Position numbers and translations under genes: made by a program. The notes below the pieces were generated by a model. The model had not been told where the DNA came from. It searched no databases and was given only the letters and a program-made list of their open reading frames with translations. This document shows positions 8,130 to 15,596 of a stretch of 22,604 bases of DNA, piece after piece (the stretch's first letter is position 1; every line of letters begins with the position of its first letter). Source of the stretch: an uncultured Candidatus Saccharibacteria bacterium (lineage in GTDB: Bacteria > Patescibacteriota > Saccharimonadia > Saccharimonadales > Saccharimonadaceae). The DNA lies in NCBI GenBank assembly GCA_947306315.1, contig CAMZGF010000005.1, positions 1 to 22,604 of the forward strand, in the 5' to 3' direction.

Positions 8130-8621
8130 ATGGAAGGTAATAAGAAGACAAAACCACGCGCTATTTTGGTATTCGGTGCTCCTTGTAGCGGCAAAACTAC
8201 TTTCTGCGAAAAGTTTTCGCGTCGTTTCAAAGCTCCATATTACAATTTACAACAGTTGCGTGAAGAAGCAGATTTCACAGAAAAACAAATTCACGTCGTC
8301 CTCGAAGCTATTTCGAAGACTGGTCAAAATATCGTTATTGAAGGTGGACTCGATACTGAGGCTGAACGCGAAGGCGTCAAAAAGCTTTTGAAGCTTTGTG
8401 GCTATAATCCAACACTCGTCTGGATTCAAACCGACATCAATACAATCAAAGCTCGCCTTAAGATGAAAACTCGTTCAGTTGCTCGTGCGAAAGAAGAATA
8501 CGAAACAAAGATTCGTGCAATGGAAGCTCCAGCAGAAGCTGAGAAGCCAATCATTCTTTCTGGTAAGCACGTATTTGAGACCCAATTACAGCATGTTCTT
8601 GCTGGTCTCGATCGTAAATAA
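8130..8621 (+). CDS. P-loop kinase-like NTPase
   Basis: 163 residues. A short beta strand (AILVF) leads into a Walker A motif, GAPCSGKT (16-23). A later strand, NIVIEGG, holds an acidic position like a Walker B or substrate-binding site. LVWIQTD followed by TIKARLKMKTRS resembles the lid and C-terminal part of small-molecule kinases of the AAA_33/zeta-toxin/shikimate-kinase type. The substrate is unknown. No antitoxin-like partner is adjacent, so a toxin role is not supported. The stop overlaps the next start as TAATG (8619-8623), so it is translationally coupled to the YgjP-type metallopeptidase. The upstream signal is an extended -10 with a leader of about 3 nt. Confidence 0.7.
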   Translation: MEGNKKTKPRAILVFGAPCSGKTTFCEKFSRRFKAPYYNLQQLREEADFTEKQIHVVLEAISKTGQNIVIEGGLDTEAEREGVKKLLKLCGYNPTLVWIQTDINTIKARLKMKTRSVARAKEEYETKIRAMEAPAEAEKPIILSGKHVFETQLQHVLAGLDRK

Positions 8622-9181
8622 TGATTATAAACGACAAAGAATTTGGCGAAGTCATTGTACGGAAAAACGCTTTGTCTTCTAGCGTTAAATTTTCCGTTTC
8701 TACTTCTGGACGCCTACAAATCTCGGTACCGAAATACACGCCAGATTTTCTTGTCAAAAAATATCTTAATTCATCAAGAAAACAGATTCGCAGTAAGCTT
8801 AGGCTTAAAGACCCTTCAACTCAACGTTCTAGAGACGCGAAGAAGAAGATTTTGATGAAAAAGGCTAAAGAATACCTTCCTTATCGTCTTGAATATTTTG
8901 CAAAACTATATGGCTATTCTTATGACAACTTCCGTGTTTCTCATGCCTCAACACGTTGGGGGTCCTGTACTAGACATGGCAAAAATGGTTCAACAACCAT
9001 TTCGCTCAATATCGGTTTGATGCAAGTCCCTGAAGTACTGCGCGACTACGTAATTCTGCATGAACTAGCCCACTTAAACCATATGGACCATTCACCCGCA
9101 TTCTGGGCCGAAGTCGCTTCTCATGATCCAAAATACAAGTATCATCGCAACAAACTCAAGATGTTCAACCCTGGAGTTTGA
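8621..9181 (+). CDS. YgjP-like (M48-related, DUF45) metallopeptidase
   Basis: 186 residues. The zinc site is HELAH (H147, E148, H151) with a third ligand H157 in HMDHSPAFW. It is preceded by the family's TRWGSC motif (111-116) and by SLNIGLMQVPEVLRDYVILH. This is the YgjP/SprT-like DUF45 layout, and the length is close to the usual 170-240 residues. There is no signal peptide or membrane helix, so it should act in the cytosol. Its physiological substrate is not established. It is coupled to the kinase-like gene by TAATG. Its TGA stop (9179-9181) lies inside the -35 hexamer of the next gene's promoter. Confidence 0.88.
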   Translation: MIINDKEFGEVIVRKNALSSSVKFSVSTSGRLQISVPKYTPDFLVKKYLNSSRKQIRSKLRLKDPSTQRSRDAKKKILMKKAKEYLPYRLEYFAKLYGYSYDNFRVSHASTRWGSCTRHGKNGSTTISLNIGLMQVPEVLRDYVILHELAHLNHMDHSPAFWAEVASHDPKYKYHRNKLKMFNPGV

Positions 9182-9206
9182 TATAAATTTTTTATTATGG
9201 TAAAAT
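9178..9206 (+). promoter_or_regulatory. strong sigma70-type promoter (TTGATA-17-TGGTAAAAT)
   Basis: TTGATA (9178-9183), a 17-bp spacer ending in TGG, and TAAAAT (9201-9206). The predicted start is near 9213, followed by a short leader with AAGAGG (9216-9221). Confidence 0.7.
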
Positions 9207-9226
9207 AAACTAAACAAGAGGTAAAA

Positions 9227-9688
9227 ATGACAACAGGAAAAGATTACTTAAGATTACTCGATGTTGCGAAAGTACATAACAGTGTTTTTGATCGTAAATT
9301 TATGTATCTCTCTGATATCATCGATCCTATTTATCACGAATATGCAATTCGTCTTGAGCGCGCCGGACATACACTCGACCTAGACGTCCTACGTCGCCAT
9401 CACCAGGTTGAAAATTATGCAAACGTCGCTAAAATCCTCTGCGCATACTTCGATTATGCCTGTAAGTCAAATGAAAAGGGAAACATCATTATCTCAATGA
9501 CAACTCAGAAAAACACTGTTACTGACCTCTCACCTGTAGAGTACTGCCTCACCGTCAAAGACACCTCTGTTCTTATGAATCTTGAAGACCGCGAAAAATT
9601 TGCTATTATGGGCGCAAAAATCCGCTCTCGCCTCGGCTTTGGAACAATCCTCCAAATCCCAGTTATCGAACCTTACGATAAAATCTAA
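9227..9688 (+). CDS. orphan protein resembling a degenerate histidine-kinase ATPase (HATPase_c) domain
   Basis: 153 residues, soluble. The order of segments follows a histidine-kinase C-terminal half. MYLSDIIDPIYHEYAIRLER then GHTLDLDV matches the strand and helix before the N box. VAKILCAYFDYACKSNEKG sits where NLLDNAIKYSPEG normally is. NIIISMTTQ and YCLTVKDTSVLMNLEDREKF sit where the DxGxGI box is, and GFGTILQIPVIEP at the end matches the G2 box and last strand. The key N-box Asn is Tyr and DxGxG reads DTSVL, so ATP binding is doubtful. No His phosphoacceptor or response regulator is adjacent. It is a single gene with a strong promoter, a Shine-Dalgarno sequence (AAGAGG) and its own terminator. 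The homology is my inference; the gene itself is well supported. Confidence 0.75.
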   Translation: MTTGKDYLRLLDVAKVHNSVFDRKFMYLSDIIDPIYHEYAIRLERAGHTLDLDVLRRHHQVENYANVAKILCAYFDYACKSNEKGNIIISMTTQKNTVTDLSPVEYCLTVKDTSVLMNLEDREKFAIMGAKIRSRLGFGTILQIPVIEPYDKI

Positions 9689-9710
9689 TAAAAGCTAGCA
9701 AAGAAACAAA

Positions 9711-9738
9711 CCGCCCCTGTTCGCAGGGGTGTTTTTTC
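9711..9738 (+). terminator. intrinsic terminator with UUCG tetraloop
   Basis: CCCCTG (9714-9719), loop TTCG, CAGGGG (9724-9729), extended by a G-T and a C-G pair, then TTTTTT (9732-9737). Confidence 0.92.
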
Positions 9739-9760
9739 TGTATTTTTAATGTCATTATCA

Positions 9761-9789
9761 TTGACTATTTATAGTTTTTATGCTATAAT
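9761..9789 (+). promoter_or_regulatory. near-consensus sigma70 promoter (TTGACT-17-TGCTATAAT)
   Basis: TTGACT (9761-9766), a 17-bp spacer with TGC, and TATAAT (9784-9789). The start near 9796 gives a 26-nt leader with GGGAG (9812-9816) before ATG 9822. Confidence 0.8.
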
Positions 9790-9821
9790 ATAAATAAGAA
9801 AGTCATATTTTGGGAGAAGAT

Positions 9822-10420
9822 ATGAAAGATAAGGTCAGAATTTCTGTTTTATATTTTTTTACCCTTATTTTGTCGACCCTCAATCTCTATAATGGTCTTG
9901 TTTTTAATACTACTGATAAAACTGAAATTAACGATGCTTACACCGGTCTAGAAGAAAAATCCACAATAGAAAAATTCAAAGCTCCCACTATCAAGGCTGT
10001 TAATATCCCAAAGAAAACTAATATAAAAACTACTACATCCAGCACTAAAACTGCAACAAAGACTCCAAGTAACATGATTATAATTGCAGGAAAGAATGTT
10101 AAGCTAAAACCTACAGATTGCAATGTGATGCCAAACCCTGACTATACGTCTGCTAACTACTGTAATTTCAGAGGTAGCGATAGTCTCTTTGTTTATGGAC
10201 ATAACATTTCAAACATCTTTGGCCAGATCAAAAACCTAAGTGTCGGTTCTACCTTTAAAATCATACTTAATGGCCAAACATCGACATATAAAATTACGGA
10301 TAGTTTCGCACTTGAAAAATCCGTACTTAATTCTAATGCCAGCATGAGAGCAAGCATCTATAAAGGCACCTATCTTGGAACGACGTAAATCGTCGCTATG
10401 TTAAAGCAGTTCTTATCTAA
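9822..10420 (+). pseudogene. sortase, truncated and frameshifted at the active-site Cys
   Basis: The intact frame runs from ATG 9822 (MKDKVRISVLYFF) to TAA 10386-10388, 188 residues. It has a membrane anchor (about 5-27), a Lys/Thr-rich linker, and a sortase core with the catalytic His in VYGHN (H127) followed by FGQIKNLSVGSTFKI. It stops right after TYLGTT, where sortases have TLxTC; no Cys is present there. In another frame, bases 10382-10417 encode DVNRRYVKAVLI and then a stop at 10418-10420. That looks like a sortase's catalytic Arg and last beta strand. I infer a small deletion, not a multiple of three, that removed the Cys. The intact neighbour sortase has C-to-R spacing of 13 residues, which is missing here. 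A TTG start at 9810 is less likely because of the Shine-Dalgarno position. Promoter and RBS still look functional. Confidence 0.75.
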
Positions 10421-10482
10421 AAAATCACCATAAAAATCGCTAAAATCAAGAGCTAAAACCACTACCTTTTTCAATCCGCTCG

Positions 10483-10491
10483 TGCTATAAT
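10483..10491 (+). promoter_or_regulatory. extended -10 promoter of the sortase operon
   Basis: TGCTATAAT with TATAAT at 10486-10491. The predicted start at 10498 is three bases before ATG 10501. No Shine-Dalgarno sequence and no -35 box. The rest of 10421-10500 shows no other feature. Confidence 0.65.
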
Positions 10492-10500
10492 GAGCTCAAT

Positions 10501-11007
10501 ATGAGAAGGGCAGGTGCGAAGTTTAAACTACCACGCGCAAAGTACGGTATTTTTGCCGGCATTTTATATTTTGCGGCAGTTGCAGGCTTCATTGCCTATG
10601 TCTTTATGCCAAAAACCGCCGATGCCTCATCCGAAGAACGTCTTTATATCCCATCTATCGGCTTAATCGCCCGCGTTAAGAATATTGAACGCCAAGGTAA
10701 TCAGCTAATCGCTCCTGATACAATCGCCGGCGCTTACCAACCAACAAACCATAAAACCGTCATCATCGGACATTCTTCGACTGTCTTTAGTAACCTCAGC
10801 AATGCCAAAGACGGAGAAGTTATTACTTTTGACGACCACAACTACAGAATCTCCGAAATCAAAATTCTCGAAAAACGCCTCATCGATATGGATGAGATTG
10901 TAAGCGAAACAAGCGTAAACACTGTAATACTTATGACCTGTTATGGCGAACCACTCGGAGGACAAGATTATACGCATCGTCTAATAATCACAGCAGAGGA
11001 GATTTAG
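10501..11007 (+). CDS. sortase (intact cysteine transpeptidase)
   Basis: 168 residues. One N-terminal membrane helix (about 17-36) follows a basic start (MRRAGAKFKLPRAK), so the catalytic domain faces outside. The catalytic triad is complete: H91 in VIIGHSS, C147 in ILMTCYGE, and R160 in THRLIITAEEI. Sortases cut a C-terminal sorting signal and join the protein to the cell wall or to another protein. No protein in this window carries a recognisable LPxTG-helix-basic tail, so its substrates lie elsewhere or use another signal. The gene is first in an operon with GH97, CapA-like and serine-hydrolase genes, and its TAG stop abuts the GTG start of the GH97 gene. It lies just downstream of a decayed second sortase. 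Confidence 0.9.
   Translation: MRRAGAKFKLPRAKYGIFAGILYFAAVAGFIAYVFMPKTADASSEERLYIPSIGLIARVKNIERQGNQLIAPDTIAGAYQPTNHKTVIIGHSSTVFSNLSNAKDGEVITFDDHNYRISEIKILEKRLIDMDEIVSETSVNTVILMTCYGEPLGGQDYTHRLIITAEEI
10995..11001 (+). promoter_or_regulatory. ribosome binding site deciding the GTG start of the GH97 gene
   Basis: AGAGGAG lies inside the end of the sortase gene, 6 nt before GTG 11008. It supports GTG as the start and coupling to the upstream gene. Confidence 0.75.
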
Positions 11008-12981
11008 GTGGGCTTTTGGAGTAATCTTTTCGGCAGTAGACCAAAATTAGACCATGAACAGCAACTAACCTCCCCAAACGGGAGAGTTGTTTGTACTGTA
11101 AAACTAAAGCTCGGTCAAATCACGTATTCCATAAAAAAAGATGGAAAAGTTGTACTTCGCGACTCTTCACTTGGTATTAATATCCAAGGTGAAAAGCCCC
11201 TTAAAGATAATCTTATGATTGTTCGTATTCAAGAAAAAAAAGTTGACGAGACCTGGACAACAATCGTTGGCGAACAACGCATCATCCAAAATAATTACAC
11301 CGAAACAACTTTCTATGTCTCAGAATCCGCAAATAATGGCCGTCTATTTACTATTCGTTTTCGTATCTTTGACGAAGGCGTAGCTTTTCGCTATGAAATA
11401 CCACCACAACCTCGTTTCCAACGCCTCATTATCTCCGACGAGCTAACCGAATTTAACGTCGATTCAAACTCAAATGCGTGGAGAATTCCTGCATATCAAC
11501 CAGACCGCTACGAGTATAACTACGAAAAACGCCCAGTTTACGCACTCGCAAGTTCCGTCCATACCCCTCTTACAATCGAAACTCCGCTCGGACACACCAT
11601 TAGCATCCATGAAGCCGCTCTCTATAACTACGGTTCAATGACAATCAAGTTAAACAGCCTAAATCATCTACAATCCGATATCACACCACTCTCAGACGGC
11701 ATGCGCGCATACATCGATCTACCATTCAACTTCCCATGGCGTGTTATCATGATTGCCGATTCTCCAATCGAACTTATCACTAATCACATGGTTCTAAACC
11801 TCAATGAACCGCCAAAACAAGATTTTTCATGGGTTAAACCAATCAAATTCCTTGGAATTTGGTGGGCAATGTTTGTCGGCGAATGGACTTGGGCTCCAGG
11901 CGAACGCCATGGCGCAACTACCGAACACGCACACGAATATATCGACGCAGCAAAACGCCTCGGCATCGAAGGTCTCCTCATGGAAGGTTGGAATGATGGT
12001 TGGGAAGGCGACTGGCTTCAAAACGGAGCAAGCACAAATTTCACAACTCCTGTAGCAGATTTCAATATCGAAGATATTTCAAAATACGCTAAAGAAAAGG
12101 GCATCAAAATTATCGGCCATAACGAAACTGTCGGTTTTATCGATAATTACGAACGCCAAATGGAAGATGCGTATAAGTTCTACGTCGCCCACGGCATAAA
12201 TTACATTAAATCCGGCTATGCTGGTTCAATGATGACTATCCAAGGCCGCAAAGAATTTCATCATTCACAGGCCGGCGTTCGCCACTATCAAAAAGCCATT
12301 GAGCTTGCTGCAAAATATCATATTTGTCTCGATATCCACGAACCTATTAAAGGTACTGGCATCGAAAGAACCTGGCCTAACATCCTCACTCGCGAAGGTG
12401 CACGCGGTCAAGAATATGAAGGTGGCGCAATCAGTCCTTCGCACGCAACGATTCTACCATTTACTCGTTTACTCGCAGGTGGAATGGATTATACAAGTGG
12501 TATTTTTGACGTCTCAAACGTTGCGAAGCGTCTTGCTTCAACCCTTGCTCGTCAACTTGCATACTACGTAACAATCTATTCCGGCATGCAGATGGCCGCT
12601 GACCGTCCTCGTTTCTACGAAGAAGTAAACCCAGCAGCATATGAATTCATCAAAAAAGTTCCAGTTAACTGGGAAAGGACTCTGCCTTTGCTTGGTAAAA
12701 TTGGCGAATACTATGTCGTTGCTCGTGAAGACAGGGAATCAGAAGATTGGTATATTGGTGGCGTCACAAATGAAGAAGCTCATCGTGTCCGTTTAAATCT
12801 GGACTTCCTCGATGACGATACGAAATACACTGCCGAAATCTATCGTGATTCCGACACTGCTCACTATCGTGATAATCAACTTGGTATTACGATTGAAACA
12901 AGAATTATCACAAAAACCGACTATCTTGATATTTGGATGGCTCCAGGTGGCGGCTTCGCAGTAAGAATCACCAAATCATAG
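11008..12981 (+). CDS. GH97 family glycoside hydrolase (alpha-glucosidase-like)
   Basis: 657 residues, the usual GH97 length. The N-terminal beta-sandwich begins at about residue 16 (QQLTSPNGRVVCTVKL). The barrel contains WWAMFVGEWTWAPGERHG and MEGWNDGWEGDW, and a C-terminal beta domain ends near residue 655. LDIHEPIKGTGIERTWPN gives E445, and GARGQEYEG gives E469. Their 24-residue spacing equals that of the two catalytic Glu residues of SusB as I recall them (508 and 532). Together with IKSGYAGSM in place of a nucleophile Asp, this suggests an inverting alpha-glucosidase type. No signal peptide or anchor is visible (MGFWSNLFGSRPKL), unlike periplasmic Bacteroidetes GH97, so the enzyme is probably cytosolic. 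It starts with GTG directly after the sortase stop, with a good AGAGGAG site. Confidence 0.88.
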   Translation: MGFWSNLFGSRPKLDHEQQLTSPNGRVVCTVKLKLGQITYSIKKDGKVVLRDSSLGINIQGEKPLKDNLMIVRIQEKKVDETWTTIVGEQRIIQNNYTETTFYVSESANNGRLFTIRFRIFDEGVAFRYEIPPQPRFQRLIISDELTEFNVDSNSNAWRIPAYQPDRYEYNYEKRPVYALASSVHTPLTIETPLGHTISIHEAALYNYGSMTIKLNSLNHLQSDITPLSDGMRAYIDLPFNFPWRVIMIADSPIELITNHMVLNLNEPPKQDFSWVKPIKFLGIWWAMFVGEWTWAPGERHGATTEHAHEYIDAAKRLGIEGLLMEGWNDGWEGDWLQNGASTNFTTPVADFNIEDISKYAKEKGIKIIGHNETVGFIDNYERQMEDAYKFYVAHGINYIKSGYAGSMMTIQGRKEFHHSQAGVRHYQKAIELAAKYHICLDIHEPIKGTGIERTWPNILTREGARGQEYEGGAISPSHATILPFTRLLAGGMDYTSGIFDVSNVAKRLASTLARQLAYYVTIYSGMQMAADRPRFYEEVNPAAYEFIKKVPVNWERTLPLLGKIGEYYVVAREDRESEDWYIGGVTNEEAHRVRLNLDFLDDDTKYTAEIYRDSDTAHYRDNQLGITIETRIITKTDYLDIWMAPGGGFAVRITKS

Positions 12982-12987
12982 TATAAT
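12982..12987 (+). promoter_or_regulatory. internal -10 box before the CapA-like gene
   Basis: TATAAT immediately after the GH97 stop (12979-12981) and upstream of AAAAGGAG (12993-13000). It has no TG extension or -35 box, so it is a weak or secondary promoter within the operon. Confidence 0.45.
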
Positions 12988-13004
12988 AGAGTAAAAGGAG
13001 AGCT

Positions 13005-14522
13005 ATGCAACCTAAACATCCCAAGAAGAACAAGCTGCCAATAATCATTGCTTTTCTCGCTGTCGCAATCGTCGTATCCGGTGCAATATTAATAAAAATG
13101 TGGCTCGACACTGATCCATTTTTTGTACCAGGCGAAATCACAATCAGCGAATCCGTATCTGAAGAGTATAAAGATATAATTAACGAAAATATCGAAAAAT
13201 GGAAAGACGACGGTAAAAAGATTCGTCATGACATTAGCTATACTCAAAAAACTCTTTACGATAAATCTGAATCAAAAGAAAATGACATCCTCGTTAAAAT
13301 TGAACTCCCAACCGTCGATTTCTATGACGATGAACTAAATATCAAGAGTGAAGAAATCGAAAATATCACATGGGTCGATTACGAAAAAATTACTCCAGAA
13401 TCTCGTGTAGTCTCAATCGACAATAACTATTTCTTTGACAATATCGATAAAGGAGCTCGCTATATCTATATTAGCTACGAAACCGATGCGGCTGAGAAGG
13501 AATCTGCAACCTGGATCATAACAAACGGACAAAATCTCGAAACCCGTCTCCCAAAAAATAGCAAAGAGTTCTTATCGTTTGCTCAAACCGGCGTAACCGC
13601 ACTCACTCGCGCAATGACAATTACACTAAACAATAAAGCTGGCGGCCGCGGTTCATATTTCGCAGACAGAATCAAAGATTTTCTCTCGTCAAAAGACCTC
13701 ACTCATATTTCAAACGAAGTCTCATTTGTAGATGGGTGTAAAGGTGCAACGGGAACTATGAGCCTCTGTTCAGATTGGCGCTCATTAGATTCAATCACCG
13801 CAATCGGCACCGATATCGTCGAATTAACAGGAAACCACAACAATAACTACGGCGCCTCCGCTAACACTAAAACTATTAATAAATACCATGAACTTGGTAT
13901 GAAGACCTTCGGCGGTGGATTAAATGAGGAAGAAGCTGCAAAGCCACTCCTTATCGATAACAAAGGAAACAATATCACCTTACTCGGATACAACCATAGT
14001 ACCTCAACTAAGGGAAATGGTGAACTTGCAAATGGAAATAAACCAGGTGCGAACGGCTATACCGAAGAAAAAGCCAAAGCCGACATCAAAGCTGCAAAAG
14101 AACGTGGAGATTTTATCATTGTCGATATTCAATTTGCAGAATGCTATAGCTATCCAGATGGATATACTGAAATGCCTGCATGTGATGCGCCAATATCTGG
14201 CCAAAAGGCCTTCTTCCGCCAATTTATTGACTGGGGTGCAGATATGGTTATCGGCACACAAGCTCATCACCCACAAACTTTTGAAATATACAACGAAAAG
14301 CCTATCTATTATGGACTTGGAAATCTCTTCTTCGACCAAACCTATTGGCCAGGCACGCAACGCGGCTACATTTTAACGCATTACTTTAATGAAGGGAAGT
14401 TGCTTAATACACGCATTAGCCCAACTTGGTATGACAAAGACCACCAAGTCTACCTAATGAACGAATCATTATCAGAGCAATTCATCGCTCGTTTAACTAA
14501 ATCAAGTGCGAAAGGCAAATAA
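13005..14522 (+). CDS. CapA/PGA_cap-like membrane-anchored phosphoesterase-fold protein
   Basis: 505 residues. A basic start and one membrane helix (about 10-34) anchor it. An extracellular region of about 160 residues follows that I do not recognise. The C-terminal ~300 residues match the PGA_cap family: an SNEVSF segment, VELTGNHNNNYG (the NNH-like metal motif), then MVIGTQAHHPQTFEIYN and PIYYGLGNLFFDQ, which correspond to the family's G-HHPH and YSLGN motifs. This domain has a metallophosphoesterase-type fold and is known from poly-gamma-glutamate capsule proteins (CapA). No CapB/CapC partners are nearby, so capsule synthesis is not implied. A good AAAAGGAG site precedes ATG 13005. It is coupled by TAATG to the following serine-hydrolase gene. 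Confidence 0.82.
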   Translation: MQPKHPKKNKLPIIIAFLAVAIVVSGAILIKMWLDTDPFFVPGEITISESVSEEYKDIINENIEKWKDDGKKIRHDISYTQKTLYDKSESKENDILVKIELPTVDFYDDELNIKSEEIENITWVDYEKITPESRVVSIDNNYFFDNIDKGARYIYISYETDAAEKESATWIITNGQNLETRLPKNSKEFLSFAQTGVTALTRAMTITLNNKAGGRGSYFADRIKDFLSSKDLTHISNEVSFVDGCKGATGTMSLCSDWRSLDSITAIGTDIVELTGNHNNNYGASANTKTINKYHELGMKTFGGGLNEEEAAKPLLIDNKGNNITLLGYNHSTSTKGNGELANGNKPGANGYTEEKAKADIKAAKERGDFIIVDIQFAECYSYPDGYTEMPACDAPISGQKAFFRQFIDWGADMVIGTQAHHPQTFEIYNEKPIYYGLGNLFFDQTYWPGTQRGYILTHYFNEGKLLNTRISPTWYDKDHQVYLMNESLSEQFIARLTKSSAKGK

Positions 14523-15565
14523 TGCAAGATAATACTATTAACCAATTCGAACAACCTATGAAAACCCCAAAAAACCCAACCGAAAAAGAAAAAATCTTTG
14601 ATGCAAAGAAAATATTTAGCACTGTCGCATTGGTTATACTTGGCGTCATTATTATTGCAACTGCAATCGTTGTCGCATTAAAGCTGTTAGAAAAACCGAG
14701 TGAGGCCCCAACAGACGACAATATTAGTACAGTAACGCCAGGACCAGAGCCAGAACCGACTGTCCCAGAAAAGATTGATCTCCAACTCGCACTCAATCAA
14801 TGGGTTACAACTCAACCACACGCAGCGAATTCTGGTGTTTTAATATACGATATCGATAATGACGAAATCGTCGCTCGCCATAATGAAGACACCAAATTCC
14901 GCATCGAATCAATTTATAAAATGTTTGTCGCATACGAAGGCTATTACCGCGTCGACCACGGCCAATGGGACGGAAATACTAGGGCATTGAACTGGAATGA
15001 CTTCAAAGGCTCACCATACACCATTTCACTCTGTCTGGACTATATGATTCGTTATAGCTACAGCTCATGTGCTGAAAATATCTGGCAACGCATCGGTCAA
15101 GCAAATCTCCAGACTATCTATAACGAAAAGGGCTATAAAAATACCAGTATCGCCGGCATTACGTCAACACCTGCCGATCTTACAAAGCTCTATCAGCAGT
15201 ATTGGAACCACTCTGACTTATCCGAAGAGTCATGGAAAAAAATTAAAGACTCCATGTTAAATCAAGTTCCAGCAACCAAAGATACAACCTATGCTAGAAA
15301 CTGGCGCCAAGGCCTTCCGTCTGGCTTCTCAACCGCTATTGTCTATGACAAAGTTGGTTGGTATGGCGATGGTAACGGAAACTGGTATTATTACGATGAT
15401 GCAGCATTCCTCGTCTTCCCAGAAGTCGAGAAAAACAAAGACGGCGAGAAAAAACTTGAGCGACATTATATTATGATTGTGTTAACAAAAAATACGAGTC
15501 CGAAAGAACTCGTAAAACTAGGACGAAAAATAGAAGAAGCCGTTAAAACTGCAGACAACTACTAA
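14522..15565 (+). CDS. membrane-anchored beta-lactamase/D,D-peptidase-fold serine hydrolase
   Basis: 347 residues. One membrane helix (about 32-54) is followed by a Pro/Glu/Thr-rich linker (59-82) and an extracellular catalytic domain. The active-site motif is S130-I-Y-K133 (RIESIYKMF). The third motif is K277-V-G (VYDKVGWYG), in place of KTG. The second motif, normally SDN in class A enzymes, reads YSS within YSYSSCAEN and is degenerate. The layout fits the beta-lactamase enzyme family (PF13354-like), which includes penicillin-binding and peptidoglycan-editing enzymes; resistance should not be assumed. A cysteine (C183) sits beside the second motif and another (C171) lies 12 residues upstream. 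Its start overlaps the CapA-like stop as TAATG, and a strong terminator follows. It is probably the last gene of the envelope operon. Confidence 0.82.
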   Translation: MQDNTINQFEQPMKTPKNPTEKEKIFDAKKIFSTVALVILGVIIIATAIVVALKLLEKPSEAPTDDNISTVTPGPEPEPTVPEKIDLQLALNQWVTTQPHAANSGVLIYDIDNDEIVARHNEDTKFRIESIYKMFVAYEGYYRVDHGQWDGNTRALNWNDFKGSPYTISLCLDYMIRYSYSSCAENIWQRIGQANLQTIYNEKGYKNTSIAGITSTPADLTKLYQQYWNHSDLSEESWKKIKDSMLNQVPATKDTTYARNWRQGLPSGFSTAIVYDKVGWYGDGNGNWYYYDDAAFLVFPEVEKNKDGEKKLERHYIMIVLTKNTSPKELVKLGRKIEEAVKTADNY

Positions 15566-15570
15566 AAAAG

Positions 15571-15596
15571 AAAACCCCGCGTCAGCGGGGTTTTTG
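15571..15596. terminator. bidirectional intrinsic terminator
   Basis: CCCCGC (15575-15580), loop GTCA, GCGGGG (15585-15590), with AAAA before and TTTTT after. It sits between convergent gene ends and can stop both. Confidence 0.92.

Noticed and set aside
8130..8621. Zeta-toxin or toxin-antitoxin system
   Set aside because: The P-loop fold is compatible, but there is no antitoxin-like neighbour. The partner gene is a YgjP metallopeptidase.
10382..10420. Programmed frameshift that restores the first sortase
   Set aside because: There is no slippery heptamer or downstream structure at the junction, and a frame change alone does not supply the missing Cys.
13924..14376. Additional ORFs inside the CapA-like gene on both strands
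   Set aside because: They are frame shadows without ribosome sites or family motifs; the CapA-like frame explains the region.
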